A DNA stretch of 64,000 nt, taken from contig NZ_JARWAM010000009.1 of NCBI RefSeq assembly GCF_031451695.1, positions 124,001 to 188,000 of the forward strand, given 5' to 3'. A program made the translations under genes and the position numbers. Positions 47,161 through 57,812 of the stretch are shown piece after piece (position 1 is the stretch's first letter; each line of letters opens with the position of its first letter). The notes under the pieces are model-generated. The model searched no databases. It was not told the DNA's origin and was given only the letters and a program-made list of their open reading frames with translations. This stretch comes from Franzmannia qiaohouensis (GTDB lineage: Bacteria; Pseudomonadota; Gammaproteobacteria; Pseudomonadales; Halomonadaceae).

Positions 47161-47637
47161 ATGCAGCGCAAGCCCGACGCTGAACCCCAGTCGCCGCGCG
47201 ATGACGCCATTCGGCTGCTGGCGCGGCGCGAGTACTCCCGCGCCGAGCTGCACAGCCGGCTAGCGGCGAAGGGGCACGAGGTCGCGGCCATCGAAGCGTG
47301 CCTCGATGGCCTGGCCGAGCAGAACCTGCAGTGCGATGCGCGCTTCGCCGAGACCTTCGTGCGTTCGCGCATCGCCCGCGGCCAGGGCCCGCTCAAGATT
47401 CGCGCCGAACTCGGCCAGCGCGGCATCGACCGCGACGGCATCCAACAGGCCATGAGCGAGAGCGAGGATCGAGGCGAGGCCGACTGGTTCGCGCTGGCCG
47501 CCGATGTGCTGGCCAAGCGCTTCACCGGCCCCGGTGAGTCGCCCCGCGAGCGCGCCCGTCGCGAGCGTTTCCTGGCCTCGCGGGGCTTCGACTTCGAGCA
47601 GGTGCGCCACGCCATGCAGTACGCCTGGTCGGCCTGA
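47161..47637 (+). CDS. recX: Regulatory protein RecX
   Basis: RecX binds RecA filaments and limits RecA activity. The 158-residue protein has the three-helix repeat pattern of the family: RLLARREYSRAELHSRLAAKGH, LQCDARFAETFVRSRIARGQGPLKIRAEL and the C-terminal RRERFLASRGFDFEQVRHAM. It starts 3 bp after recA, and read-through from recA is the usual mode of expression. A run of nine C lies 13 bp after the stop, followed by repeat R7. Confidence 0.95.
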   Translation: MQRKPDAEPQSPRDDAIRLLARREYSRAELHSRLAAKGHEVAAIEACLDGLAEQNLQCDARFAETFVRSRIARGQGPLKIRAELGQRGIDRDGIQQAMSESEDRGEADWFALAADVLAKRFTGPGESPRERARRERFLASRGFDFEQVRHAMQYAWSA

Positions 47638-47650
47638 GCTGCACCAACTA

Positions 47651-47659
47651 CCCCCCCCC
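47651..47659. repeat. Homopolymeric C9 tract after recX
   Basis: Nine consecutive C residues lie 13 bp downstream of recX, outside any gene. Such a run is slippage-prone but would not alter a reading frame here. Confidence 0.9.
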
Positions 47660-47712
47660 GAACTGCCCACTTCCCGCTGCCTCGTCCAGAGCGATCACAG
47701 TTACCCCGAAGC

Positions 47713-47820
47713 GAGGACGCCGGGGGCAAGCCGAAGGGGAGGTTTGCGCCATGGATGGCGCAAGTAGCGCCCAGGGAAGGGTTCACAGCGCCTCCTCGTA
47801 GGCTTGTCGACGGATCAGTT
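47713..47820 (+). repeat. Dispersed palindromic repeat, copy R7
   Basis: Copy R7 lies 75 bp after recX, forward like recX. Its arms are GGGGCAAGCC...GGGGAGG and CCTCCTC...GGCTTGTC. Here the arm change G-to-A on the left (CAAGCC) is matched by GGCTTG on the right. The inner hairpin is TTGCGCCAT-gg-ATGGCGCAA, and the block GGGAAGGGTTCACAGCG. The rest of 47638-47981 holds only a TATACT -10-like hexamer (47884) ahead of alaS and no gene. Confidence 0.88.
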
Positions 47821-47981
47821 CCGAGCGGCGCCTCCTATCTGCGATAGTCCGGGTGCCCCACTGTCGTCGCTTGACGACTGCGTTATACTAGTGCCCCTTT
47901 GAGCGACCCAGATCGTGCCCTGTGCGGCGCGGTGCGCCGGCTCGCCCGCCAGGTCAACACGCTTATCGTCACGGACACCCT

Positions 47982-50585
<2,604 letters not shown>

Positions 50586-50589
50586 TAGC

Positions 50590-50620
50590 AGGAGGGCCAG
50601 TCCGTTGGGGCGGCCCTCCT
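50590..50620 (+). terminator. Hairpin after alaS
   Basis: AGGAGGGCC, a 13-base loop and GGCCCTCCT form a perfect 9-bp stem 4 bp after alaS. It lacks a T-run, so it may be a 3'-end stabiliser or a weak terminator. Confidence 0.5.
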
Positions 50621-50631
50621 AGCGTTTATGG

Positions 50632-50658
50632 CGATCACTCCATGATCGGCAGTATAAA
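50632..50658 (+). promoter_or_regulatory. Candidate lysC -10 with upstream palindrome
   Basis: A perfect inverted repeat CGATCA-ctcca-TGATCG (50632-50648) sits just before TATAAA (50653-50658), about 40 bp ahead of lysC, and covers the expected -35 position. It may be an operator; no regulator can be named. Confidence 0.4.
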
Positions 50659-50697
50659 AGGACCATGACTTTCCACTGACAACCAGGACAATCGCAT

Positions 50698-51948
50698 ATG
50701 GCGTTATACGTACAGAAATTCGGTGGCACCTCGGTGGGCTCGGTGGAGCGCATCAAGGCGGTGGCGGAGAAGGTCAAGCGCTTCCGCGACGAGGGCCATC
50801 AGATCGTGGTGGTAGTGTCGGCGATGAGCGGCGAAACCAACCGCCTGATCGGCCTGGCCAGCGAAATCAATGACGAGCCGACGCCGCGCGAAATGGACAT
50901 GCTGGTATCAACCGGTGAGCAGGTGACGATCTCGCTGCTGGCCATGGCGCTGCACAAGCTGGGCGTGCCGGCCACCTCCTACACCGGCGCCCAGGTCGGC
51001 ATTCGCACCGACAGCGCTCACACCAAGGCGCGCATCCAGGGCATCGAGACCGACGACATGCGTGAGGATCTCGATGACGGCCAGGTAGTGGTGGTCGCCG
51101 GTTTCCAGGGCGTCGATGACGAAGGCAACATCACCACCCTGGGGCGCGGCGGGTCCGATACCACCGGGGTGGCGCTGGCCGCGGCGCTCAAGGCCGACGA
51201 GTGCCAGATCTACACCGATGTCGACGGCGTCTACACCACTGACCCGCGGGTCTGCTCCAAGGCCAGGCGCCTCGAGACCATCACCGTCGAAGAGATGCTC
51301 GAGCTGGCCAGCCTCGGCTCCAAGGTGCTGCAGATTCGTGCCGTGGAGTTCGCCGGTAAATACAACGTGCCGCTGCGCGTGCTGTCCAGTTTCGAGGATG
51401 GCCCCGGCACCCTGATCATCGCTGACACAGATGAAGAAGAGGACTCCATGGAAGAACCGCTGATCTCCGGTATCGCCTTCACCGCCAACGAGGCCAAGCT
51501 GACCCTGCTCAATACCCCCGACGTGCCGGGCGTGGCCTCGCGCATTCTGGGTCCGATCGCCGATGCCAATATCGAAGTCGACATGATCGTGCAGAACGTG
51601 GCGCCGGTGGGCGACTATACCGACTTCACCTTCACCGTGGCCAAGGGCGACTTCAAGCAGACCAAGCGCATCATCGAAGAGAACGTGATCCCGGACCTCG
51701 GCGGTGGCGAACTGCGCGGTGACGACAATATCGCCAAGGTCTCGCTGGTCGGGGTGGGCATGCGCTCCCACGCCGGTGTGGCGTCGAAGATGTTCCGCGT
51801 GCTGGCGGATGAGAACATCAATATCCGCATGGTCTCGACCTCCGAAATCAAGATCTCGGTGGTGATCGACGAGAAGCATATGGAGCTCGCGGTCAAGGCG
51901 CTGCACAAGGCGTTTGGCCTCGACAAGAGCGACATCGAGAGCGAATGA
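50698..51948 (+). CDS. lysC: Aspartate kinase
   Basis: LysC phosphorylates aspartate, the entry step to lysine, threonine, methionine and, in halomonads, ectoine. The 416-residue monofunctional enzyme has the kinase motif VQKFGGTSVGSVERIK, STGEQVTISLLAM, GRGGSDTTGVALAAAL and two C-terminal ACT domains (about 265-410; LLNTPDVPGVASRILGPIAD and SLVGVGMRSHAGVASKMF). An internal in-frame ATG at 51448 has a GAGG site six bases upstream and would give a 166-residue ACT-only beta subunit. It precedes csrA, as in Pseudomonas. Confidence 0.97.
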   Translation: MALYVQKFGGTSVGSVERIKAVAEKVKRFRDEGHQIVVVVSAMSGETNRLIGLASEINDEPTPREMDMLVSTGEQVTISLLAMALHKLGVPATSYTGAQVGIRTDSAHTKARIQGIETDDMREDLDDGQVVVVAGFQGVDDEGNITTLGRGGSDTTGVALAAALKADECQIYTDVDGVYTTDPRVCSKARRLETITVEEMLELASLGSKVLQIRAVEFAGKYNVPLRVLSSFEDGPGTLIIADTDEEEDSMEEPLISGIAFTANEAKLTLLNTPDVPGVASRILGPIADANIEVDMIVQNVAPVGDYTDFTFTVAKGDFKQTKRIIEENVIPDLGGGELRGDDNIAKVSLVGVGMRSHAGVASKMFRVLADENINIRMVSTSEIKISVVIDEKHMELAVKALHKAFGLDKSDIESE

Positions 51949-52071
51949 GGAACTCGCCAAACGCTGATGCGTTCTACGCTTAGGGGAGAAAGGACGCTGA
52001 TGCACTCCGGCGGTGCTTTCATTCAACGCCAATTTCGCGTGTGATGGTGGGGTATGGAGGCAGTGCCGGGT

Positions 52072-52100
52072 TTGGCCTAGCGTGACGAATGACGCATAAT
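52072..52100 (+). promoter_or_regulatory. Candidate csrA promoter
   Basis: TTGGCC, exactly 17 bases, CATAAT (5 of 6 at -10) lies 65 bp upstream of csrA, predicting a leader of about 58 nt. The leader contains an AAGGAG Shine-Dalgarno that is also a possible GGA autoregulatory site. Confidence 0.5.
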
Positions 52101-52164
52101 CTGTCAGCGCGTAGCGACAGGCGTAGTGCATCCCGTAGTCGTAAGTCTGAGAAGGAGATCAGTC

Positions 52165-52362
52165 ATGCTCATCCTAACCCGCCGCGTCGGCGAGACGCTG
52201 ATGATCGGTGATGACATCACCGTGACAGTGCTCGGCGTCAAGGGTAACCAGGTTCGCATCGGGGTCAACGCTCCCAAGGATGTGGCCGTGCACCGTGAAG
52301 AGATCTATCAGCGTATCCAGCGCGAGAAGTCGGATGGAAACGATGGTGAGTCTCAGGCCTGA
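52165..52362 (+). CDS. csrA: Carbon storage regulator CsrA (RsmA)
   Basis: CsrA is a dimeric RNA-binding protein that blocks or stabilises mRNAs at GGA-containing leaders. From the ATG at 52165 (AAGGAG upstream) the protein has 65 residues. It starts MLILTRRVGETLMIGD, and the RNA-contact residues L4 and R44 (VHREEIYQRI) are intact. An ATG 39 bp upstream would add residues foreign to the family. A terminator follows. Its likely antagonist sRNA is encoded at 41882-42055. The lysC-csrA-tRNA-Ser-tRNA-Arg order is widespread. Confidence 0.98.
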   Translation: MLILTRRVGETLMIGDDITVTVLGVKGNQVRIGVNAPKDVAVHREEIYQRIQREKSDGNDGESQA

Positions 52363-52401
52363 CGAACGACCTGGCGGTCGGGTTGTCAGGCGCACGCTCG
52401 G

Positions 52402-52432
52402 GCCGGCAGAGTCACGTGCTTTGCCGGCTTTT
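52402..52432 (+). terminator. Rho-independent terminator of csrA
   Basis: GCCGGCAGAG, a 7-base loop and CTTTGCCGGC (10-bp stem with one G-T pair) followed by TTTT, 40 bp after csrA. The remainder of 52433-52533 shows nothing recognisable. Confidence 0.85.
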
Positions 52433-52533
52433 GCGCATATTGCGTTCGCCTCAGGGGCGCTGCCCCGACCGTGCTGCGCCCGATGTCGGTGATCCAGCAG
52501 CAGGCCGAGAGGGGAAGAAAGTTGTTGAAGGCG

Positions 52534-52563
52534 TTGGACAATGACCTTCAGAAACGGTAACAT
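52534..52563 (+). promoter_or_regulatory. Candidate tRNA operon promoter
   Basis: TTGGAC, 18 bases, TAACAT, followed by a GC-rich discriminator (ACGCGCC) typical of stringently controlled stable-RNA promoters, 18 bp ahead of tRNA-Ser. Confidence 0.55.
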
Positions 52564-52581
52564 ACGCGCCGTGTTGATGAG

Positions 52582-52676
<95 letters not shown>

Positions 52677-52739
52677 TACGCCGTGTTCCTTGCTGCGTAA
52701 TTTCATCAATACACGCATGCGTTGCATGCACTGGAAGTT

Positions 52740-52816
52740 GCGCCCGTAGCTCAGCTGGATAGAGTACCTGACTACGAATCAGGTGGTCGGAGGTTCGAAT
52801 CCTCCCGGGCGCGCCA
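52740..52816 (+). tRNA. tRNA-Arg (anticodon ACG), copy 1
   Basis: A 77-nt tRNA with acceptor stem GCGCCCG/CGGGCGC, anticodon loop CT-ACG-AA (anticodon 52774-52776, read as ICG after deamination), T-arm GGTTCGAATCC and encoded CCA. It decodes CGU/CGC/CGA. It lies 65 bp after tRNA-Ser. Confidence 0.97.
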
Positions 52817-52897
52817 GCTTCCTCCCACGATACTCAAGCATCCCGTCGATGTCGGTGTTTCTCGTGGTACCGGTCCAACTGTCGATATGACAGTCAC

Positions 52898-52974
52898 GCG
52901 CCCGTAGCTCAGCTGGATAGAGTACCTGACTACGAATCAGGTGGTCGGAGGTTCGAATCCTCCCGGGCGCGCCA
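52898..52974 (+). tRNA. tRNA-Arg (anticodon ACG), copy 2
   Basis: This is identical over all 77 nt to the preceding tRNA-Arg, 81 bp downstream, with CCA encoded. The spacers are not alike, so the duplication is confined to the gene body. Multiple identical tRNA-Arg(ACG) genes after tRNA-Ser also occur at this locus in E. coli (argVYZQ). Confidence 0.97.
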
Positions 52975-52981
52975 TATTCCG

Positions 52982-53010
52982 ACCCGTCCTTGCTCTGCAA
53001 GGGCGGGTTT
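52982..53010 (+). terminator. Terminator of the tRNA operon
   Basis: ACCCGTCCTTGC-tct-GCAAGGGCGGGT followed by TT, an almost perfect 12-bp stem 7 bp after the last tRNA. Confidence 0.8.
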
Positions 53011-53090
53011 CGTGTCTCTATTATCCACTAGATTGTCGCTAGCCGACCCGCGGCCTGGATCATGAGATCCGCCGCCGGGTCGCGGTCGTG

Positions 53091-54143
53091 TCAGGCGCCC
53101 TCGCAGCTTGCGAGCGGCGCCTTCTTTTTGTCGACCTCGTTGAGGGGCTCGGCCAGCAGGCCCGCCAGCAGGGTGTCGAGGTCTGTGATGCGCTTGAGGG
53201 TAGCGAAGCGCAGTGCCGCCTCGGGGTCGCGAGCGCGCATCTGGTTGAGCCACTGCTTGAGCAGCGAGACCACGACACGCGCGGGAAGTGTGCTACGCTG
53301 CAGTGCGGCATAGTCGTTCAGGATGGCTGCGCGGCTCGTCCAGGCGGTCTCGGCGAGGCGCTCTCCGGTGCGCTGCCAGTGGCGAATGCGCGCGGCCAGC
53401 CAGGGGTCGGCCAGGGCGCCGCGGCCGAGCATCACGTCGCTGCAGCCGGACAGCGTGCGCGCCTGCCAGTAGTCTTCGAGGGACCAGATATCGCCGTTGG
53501 CCACCACCGGGATTGCCAGGTGGCGGCGAATGCGCCCGATCCACTCCCAGTGGGCCGGCGGCCGGTAGCCCTCGTTGCGAGTGCGGGCGTGAACCACCAG
53601 CTGCGCTGCGCCGCCTTGCTCGGCGGCGCGGGCGCAGTCGAGCGCCAGGCGGCGGTCGGCAAAGCCCAGGCGCACCTTGGCGGTGACCGGCACCCGGCCT
53701 GCCGCAGCGCGGTGCACCGCGGCGACCGCTCGCTCGACCCGCTGTGGGTCGCGTAGCAGCGAGGCGCCGCCGTCGTGGCGATTGACCAGCTTGGCCGGAC
53801 AGCCGAAGTTGAGATCCAGGCTGGTGGCGCCGAGGTGTATCGCCTGCTCGGCGTTGGCGGCCAGAGCGTCGGGATCCGAGCCGAGCAGCTGCAGGTGCAC
53901 CGCCGCGCCGCTGGGCGTGGCCACCGGCTCGCCCTGGGCATGCCGGGCCAGTTCCGGGCAGTGCTTGAGGAACACCCGCGGCGGCAGGCGTGCATCGACC
54001 ACGCGCACGAACTCGGTGACCGTCCAGTCGAAGCCGGGGCGAGCGGTGAGCAGCGCACGGGTGTGTGCATCGATCACGCCTTCCATGGGCGCTAGGCCGA
54101 TGCGGCCCTTATGTAGTAAATTAACAACGTGCGGCTCAACCAT
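53091..54143 (-). CDS. dusC: tRNA-dihydrouridine(16) synthase DusC
   Basis: DusC is an FMN enzyme that reduces uridine 16 in the tRNA D-loop. The 350-residue protein shows GLAPMEGVIDAHTR, LDLNFGCPAKLVNRHDGGAS (catalytic Cys near residue 116), VTAKVRLGF, LVVHARTRNEGYRP, IPVVANGDIWSLEDY and VMLGRGALADPW. The N-terminal ~15 residues before RIGLAPMEG are unusually AT-rich and lack a good ribosome-binding site, so the true start may be slightly downstream. It lies next to the tRNA operon and diverges from oadG. Confidence 0.93.
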   Translation of the reverse strand: MVEPHVVNLLHKGRIGLAPMEGVIDAHTRALLTARPGFDWTVTEFVRVVDARLPPRVFLKHCPELARHAQGEPVATPSGAAVHLQLLGSDPDALAANAEQAIHLGATSLDLNFGCPAKLVNRHDGGASLLRDPQRVERAVAAVHRAAAGRVPVTAKVRLGFADRRLALDCARAAEQGGAAQLVVHARTRNEGYRPPAHWEWIGRIRRHLAIPVVANGDIWSLEDYWQARTLSGCSDVMLGRGALADPWLAARIRHWQRTGERLAETAWTSRAAILNDYAALQRSTLPARVVVSLLKQWLNQMRARDPEAALRFATLKRITDLDTLLAGLLAEPLNEVDKKKAPLASCEGA

Positions 54144-54265
54144 GGTGTCATTGCAATATCGTGGAATTCAGGCAGGTTATTGTACCAGCCAAGATGCGCC
54201 GCCACGGACCTCAATGTGCCGGGCAACGGGCAAGAAGTGCCGCGCAAGAGCAAGGGGATGACAAC

Positions 54266-54520
54266 ATGCTGGACACCCAACTGATGGAAGAAGGCCTCGC
54301 CCTGATGGCCTTCGGCATGGGCTTCGTGTTCGTGTTCCTGACCGTGCTGGTGGTCTCGACCACCCTGATGTCAATGCTGGTCAGGCGCCTGGCGCCGGCA
54401 CCTGTCGCCGACGCCGCAGCGCGGCCCTCGGCGCCGGCGGCGGCCGACGACAACAGCGATGAACTCATGGTGGTGATGAGCGCCGCCCTGCACCGTTACC
54501 GTCAGCGCCATCGCCGCTAA
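54266..54520 (+). CDS. oadG: Oxaloacetate decarboxylase gamma subunit (OadG)
   Basis: OadG is the small membrane subunit that assembles the Na+-pumping oxaloacetate decarboxylase. From the ATG at 54266 (AAGGGG upstream) it has 84 residues. One N-terminal helix (about 8-36, GLALMAFGMGFVFVFLTVL) is followed by an Ala/Pro linker and a C-terminal helix with histidine and arginines (SAALHRYRQRHRR). Identity is low in this family; the call rests on topology and on position directly ahead of oadA and oadB. Confidence 0.9.
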   Translation: MLDTQLMEEGLALMAFGMGFVFVFLTVLVVSTTLMSMLVRRLAPAPVADAAARPSAPAAADDNSDELMVVMSAALHRYRQRHRR

Positions 54521-54572
54521 GCGATGCCGCTGGCCAGCCAAGATACGATTTCAGCTACAAGGATAAGGTCAC

Positions 54573-56408
54573 ATGAGTGAGAGCCAACGCCCGCTGGGCA
54601 TCACCGATGTGGTGCTGCGCGACGCTCACCAGTCGCTGTTCGCCACCCGCCTGCGTCTCGACGACATGCTACCGATCGCTGCCAAGCTCGACGAGGTCGG
54701 CTTCTGGTCGGTGGAGTCTTGGGGCGGTGCCACCTTCGACGCCTGTATCCGCTATCTCGGCGAAGATCCCTGGGCCCGCATTCGCGCCCTCAAGGAGGCG
54801 ATGCCCAACACCCGCCAGCAAATGCTGCTGCGCGCCCAGAACCTGCTCGGCTATCGCCACTACGCCGACGACGTGGTCGACAAGTTCGTCGAGCGCGCCC
54901 GCGCCAATGGCGTCGACGTGTTCCGCGTCTTCGATGCCATGAACGACCCGCGCAATCTGGAGCGGGCGATCAAGGCGGTGCGTGACGTCGAGGGCCACGC
55001 CCAGGGCACCATCTCCTATACCGTCAGCCCGGTGCACACCATCGAAGGCTGGGTCGAGCTCTCCGAGCAGATCGAAGCGATGGGTGCCGACTCCCTGGCG
55101 ATCAAGGACATGGCTGGGCTGCTCACCCCCTACACCGCCTTCGATCTGGTCTCGCGGCTCAAGAAGACGCTCAAGATTCCGGTCCACATGCAGTGCCACG
55201 CCACCACCGGCATGTCCACCGCCACCGCCCTCAAGGCGGTCGAGGCGGGCATCGACAACGTCGACACCGCGATCTCGTCGATGTCGATGACCTACGGCCA
55301 CAGCCCCACCGAATCGGTGGTGGCGATCCTTGCCGGCACCGAGCGCGACACCGGCCTCGACCTCGAGCTGCTCGAGGAGATCGCCGCCTACTTCCGCGAG
55401 GTGCGCAAGAAGTACGCCGCCTTCGAAGGCTCGCTCAAGGGCATCGACTCGCGGATCCTGGTGGCCCAGGTGCCGGGTGGCATGCTCACCAACATGGAAG
55501 GTCAGCTCAAGGAGCAGGGCGCCGGCGACAAGCTCGACGACGTGCTCTCCGAGATCCCCAAGGTGCGCGAAGACCTCGGCTTCATCCCGCTGGTCACGCC
55601 GACGTCGCAGATCGTCGGCACCCAGGCGGTGATGAACGTGATGATGGGCGAGCGCTACAAGTCGATCTCCAAGGAGGTCCAGGCGCTGCTCAAGGGCGAG
55701 TACGGCGCTGCCCCTGCGCCCTACAACGAGGAGCTGCAGCAGCGCGTGCTGGAGGGCAAGGAGCCAATTACCTGCCGTCCAGCGGACCTGCTCGAGCCGG
55801 AGATGGACCGCCTGCGCGACGAGCTCAAGGCCAAGGCCAAGGACGAAGGCATCCGCCTTGAACAGGGCGAGCGCGAGATCGACGACGTGCTGACCTATGC
55901 GCTGTTCCCGCAGATCGGCCTCAAGTTCCTCAAGAACCGCGACAACCCCGATGCCTTCGAGCCTGTCCCCCAGGCGCCGGACGCCGCGGCGGCCAATCTT
56001 CCGGCGACGACCCAGAAGGGCGGTGCCGTGGCCAAGGCGTCGGATACCCAGGCCGCTGCCGGCCCCGAGACCTACACCATCACCGTCAACGGCAAGCAGT
56101 ACGTGGTCGAGGTCGCCGAGGGCGGAGAGATTGGCCAGGTCCAGGAGGGCGCTGCGGCGACCCAGCCTGCGGCGGCGCCGGCTGCCCCGGCCGCCAGCGG
56201 CGAGCCGATCCCTGCGCCGCTGGCCGGCAATATCTTCAAGGTCAACGTCAAGGCTGGTGACAGCGTCGCCGAAGGCGACGTGGTGATCATCCTCGAGGCC
56301 ATGAAGATGGAGACCGAAGTGCGTGCCGCCAGTGCCGGCACGGTATCCGAGGTCAAGGTCAAGGAAGGCGACAGCGTATCGGTAGGCGATACGCTGATCG
56401 TACTCTAA
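54573..56408 (+). CDS. oadA: Oxaloacetate decarboxylase alpha subunit (OadA)
   Basis: OadA transfers the carboxyl group of oxaloacetate to biotin. The 611-residue protein has an N-terminal carboxyltransferase TIM barrel (DVVLRDAHQSLFATRLR, GADSLAIKDMAGLLTP, HMQCHATTGMSTAT), a helical association domain, an Ala/Pro-rich hinge (about 475-545) and a C-terminal biotinyl domain with Lys578 in EAMKMETE. The cytosolic subunit works with membrane OadB and OadG. oadB follows after 12 bp. Confidence 0.97.
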   Translation: MSESQRPLGITDVVLRDAHQSLFATRLRLDDMLPIAAKLDEVGFWSVESWGGATFDACIRYLGEDPWARIRALKEAMPNTRQQMLLRAQNLLGYRHYADDVVDKFVERARANGVDVFRVFDAMNDPRNLERAIKAVRDVEGHAQGTISYTVSPVHTIEGWVELSEQIEAMGADSLAIKDMAGLLTPYTAFDLVSRLKKTLKIPVHMQCHATTGMSTATALKAVEAGIDNVDTAISSMSMTYGHSPTESVVAILAGTERDTGLDLELLEEIAAYFREVRKKYAAFEGSLKGIDSRILVAQVPGGMLTNMEGQLKEQGAGDKLDDVLSEIPKVREDLGFIPLVTPTSQIVGTQAVMNVMMGERYKSISKEVQALLKGEYGAAPAPYNEELQQRVLEGKEPITCRPADLLEPEMDRLRDELKAKAKDEGIRLEQGEREIDDVLTYALFPQIGLKFLKNRDNPDAFEPVPQAPDAAAANLPATTQKGGAVAKASDTQAAAGPETYTITVNGKQYVVEVAEGGEIGQVQEGAAATQPAAAPAAPAASGEPIPAPLAGNIFKVNVKAGDSVAEGDVVIILEAMKMETEVRAASAGTVSEVKVKEGDSVSVGDTLIVL

Positions 56409-56420
56409 GGGCGGCGGCGC

Positions 56421-57743
56421 ATGGATAACCTGTTGACGCTATGGTACGGCTCGGGACTGTATAACCTGCAGCCGGGCCAGCTGGTAATGATCCTGATCGG
56501 CCTGATGCTGCTCTATCTTGCCATCCACAAGAAGTTCGAGCCGCTGCTGCTGGTGCCGATCGGGTTTGGCGGTATCCTTGCCAATATTCCCGAGGCGGGG
56601 CTGGCGCTATCGGCCCTGGACCAGGCCATCGAGGTCGCCAGTCCGGCGGTGCTGCAGCAGATCGCCGCGGCCATGCAGCTGACCCTCGACCCGCTGGCCG
56701 GCCCCGAGGCGTGGCGAACCACCCTGTATGCCGAGTATCACAACGGTCTCGATCCCGAGCAGGTGCGTGCTGCCGGCGACGTAGCGCGGGGCGTGGGCTA
56801 CGGCAACGGCATGCTCTACACCTTCTACCAGGTGGCCATCGCCTCCGGCATCGCGCCGCTGGTGATCTTCATGGGGGTCGGGGCAATGACCGACTTCGGT
56901 CCGCTGCTGGCCAACCCGCGCACCCTGTTCCTGGGCGCCGCGGCACAGTTCGGTATTTTCGCCACGGTGCTCGGTGCGGTGAGCCTGTCGGCGCTGGGGG
57001 TGATGGACTTCTCGCTCAACCAGGCCGCCGCCATCGGCATCATCGGCGGCGCCGACGGCCCGACCTCGATCTATGTGTCGAGCATCCTGGCGCCGGAGCT
57101 GCTCGGGGCGATCGCCGTGGCCGCCTACGCCTACATGGCGCTGGTGCCGCTGATCCAGCCGCCGATCATGCGTGCGCTGACCACCAAGCGCGAGCGCGAG
57201 ATCACCATGACCCAGCTGCGCCCGGTGTCGAAGCTCGAGAAGATCGTCTTCCCGCTGGTGCTGCTGATGCTGGTGGCGCTGTTCCTGCCCGACGCGGCGC
57301 CGCTGCTGGGGATGTTCTGCTTCGGCAACCTGATGCGCGAGTGTGGCGTGGTCGAGCGCCTCTCCGACACCGCTCAGAACGCGCTGATCAACATCGTCAC
57401 CATCTTCCTCGGCCTGGCGGTGGGCTCGCAGCTGGTGGCCAGCCAGTTCCTGGCGCTGGAAACGCTGGGCATCATGGGGCTGGGCATCGTGGCCTTCGCC
57501 ATCGGCACCGGCGCAGGCATCCTGATGGCCAAGCTGATGAACGCCATGAGCAAGATGCCGATCAACCCGCTGATCGGCGCCGCCGGCGTCTCGGCGGTGC
57601 CGATGGCGGCACGGGTGGCCAACAAGGTGGGGCTGGAGTCCAACCCCCACAACTTCCTGCTGATGCACGCCATGGGGCCCAACGTGGCCGGGGTCATCGG
57701 CTCGGCGGTGGCCGCCGGGGTAATGATCAAGTACCTGGGCTAG
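56421..57743 (+). CDS. oadB: Oxaloacetate decarboxylase beta subunit, Na+ pump (OadB)
   Basis: OadB decarboxylates carboxybiotin and exports Na+ across the inner membrane. The 440-residue protein has about nine to eleven hydrophobic segments, the MGVGAMTDFGPLLANP region, the GIIGGADGPTSIY motif holding the conserved Asp, and NAMSKMPINPLIGAAGVSAVPMAARV near the end. The N-terminal insert around 60-110 is longer than in Klebsiella. It ends the oadGAB operon, followed by a terminator shared with the convergent tct genes. A Na+ pump suits a halophile. Confidence 0.96.
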   Translation: MDNLLTLWYGSGLYNLQPGQLVMILIGLMLLYLAIHKKFEPLLLVPIGFGGILANIPEAGLALSALDQAIEVASPAVLQQIAAAMQLTLDPLAGPEAWRTTLYAEYHNGLDPEQVRAAGDVARGVGYGNGMLYTFYQVAIASGIAPLVIFMGVGAMTDFGPLLANPRTLFLGAAAQFGIFATVLGAVSLSALGVMDFSLNQAAAIGIIGGADGPTSIYVSSILAPELLGAIAVAAYAYMALVPLIQPPIMRALTTKREREITMTQLRPVSKLEKIVFPLVLLMLVALFLPDAAPLLGMFCFGNLMRECGVVERLSDTAQNALINIVTIFLGLAVGSQLVASQFLALETLGIMGLGIVAFAIGTGAGILMAKLMNAMSKMPINPLIGAAGVSAVPMAARVANKVGLESNPHNFLLMHAMGPNVAGVIGSAVAAGVMIKYLG

Positions 57744-57769
57744 TCGGCCCTGGCAATACCCACCAACAG

Positions 57770-57796
57770 CAAGGGGGCCTGATGGCCCCCTTGTTG
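57770..57796. terminator. Terminator between convergent oadB and tctA
   Basis: CAAGGGGGCC-tgat-GGCCCCCTTG is a perfect 10-bp stem followed by TTGTTGCG, between the two convergent stop codons. Confidence 0.8.
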
Positions 57797-57812
57797 CGTT
57801 ATGCACTTGCGG

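Noticed and set aside
52126..52164. ATG start for csrA 39 bp upstream
   Set aside because: It would add 13 residues before the invariant MLILTRR start, and a strong AAGGAG sits correctly before the ATG at 52165.
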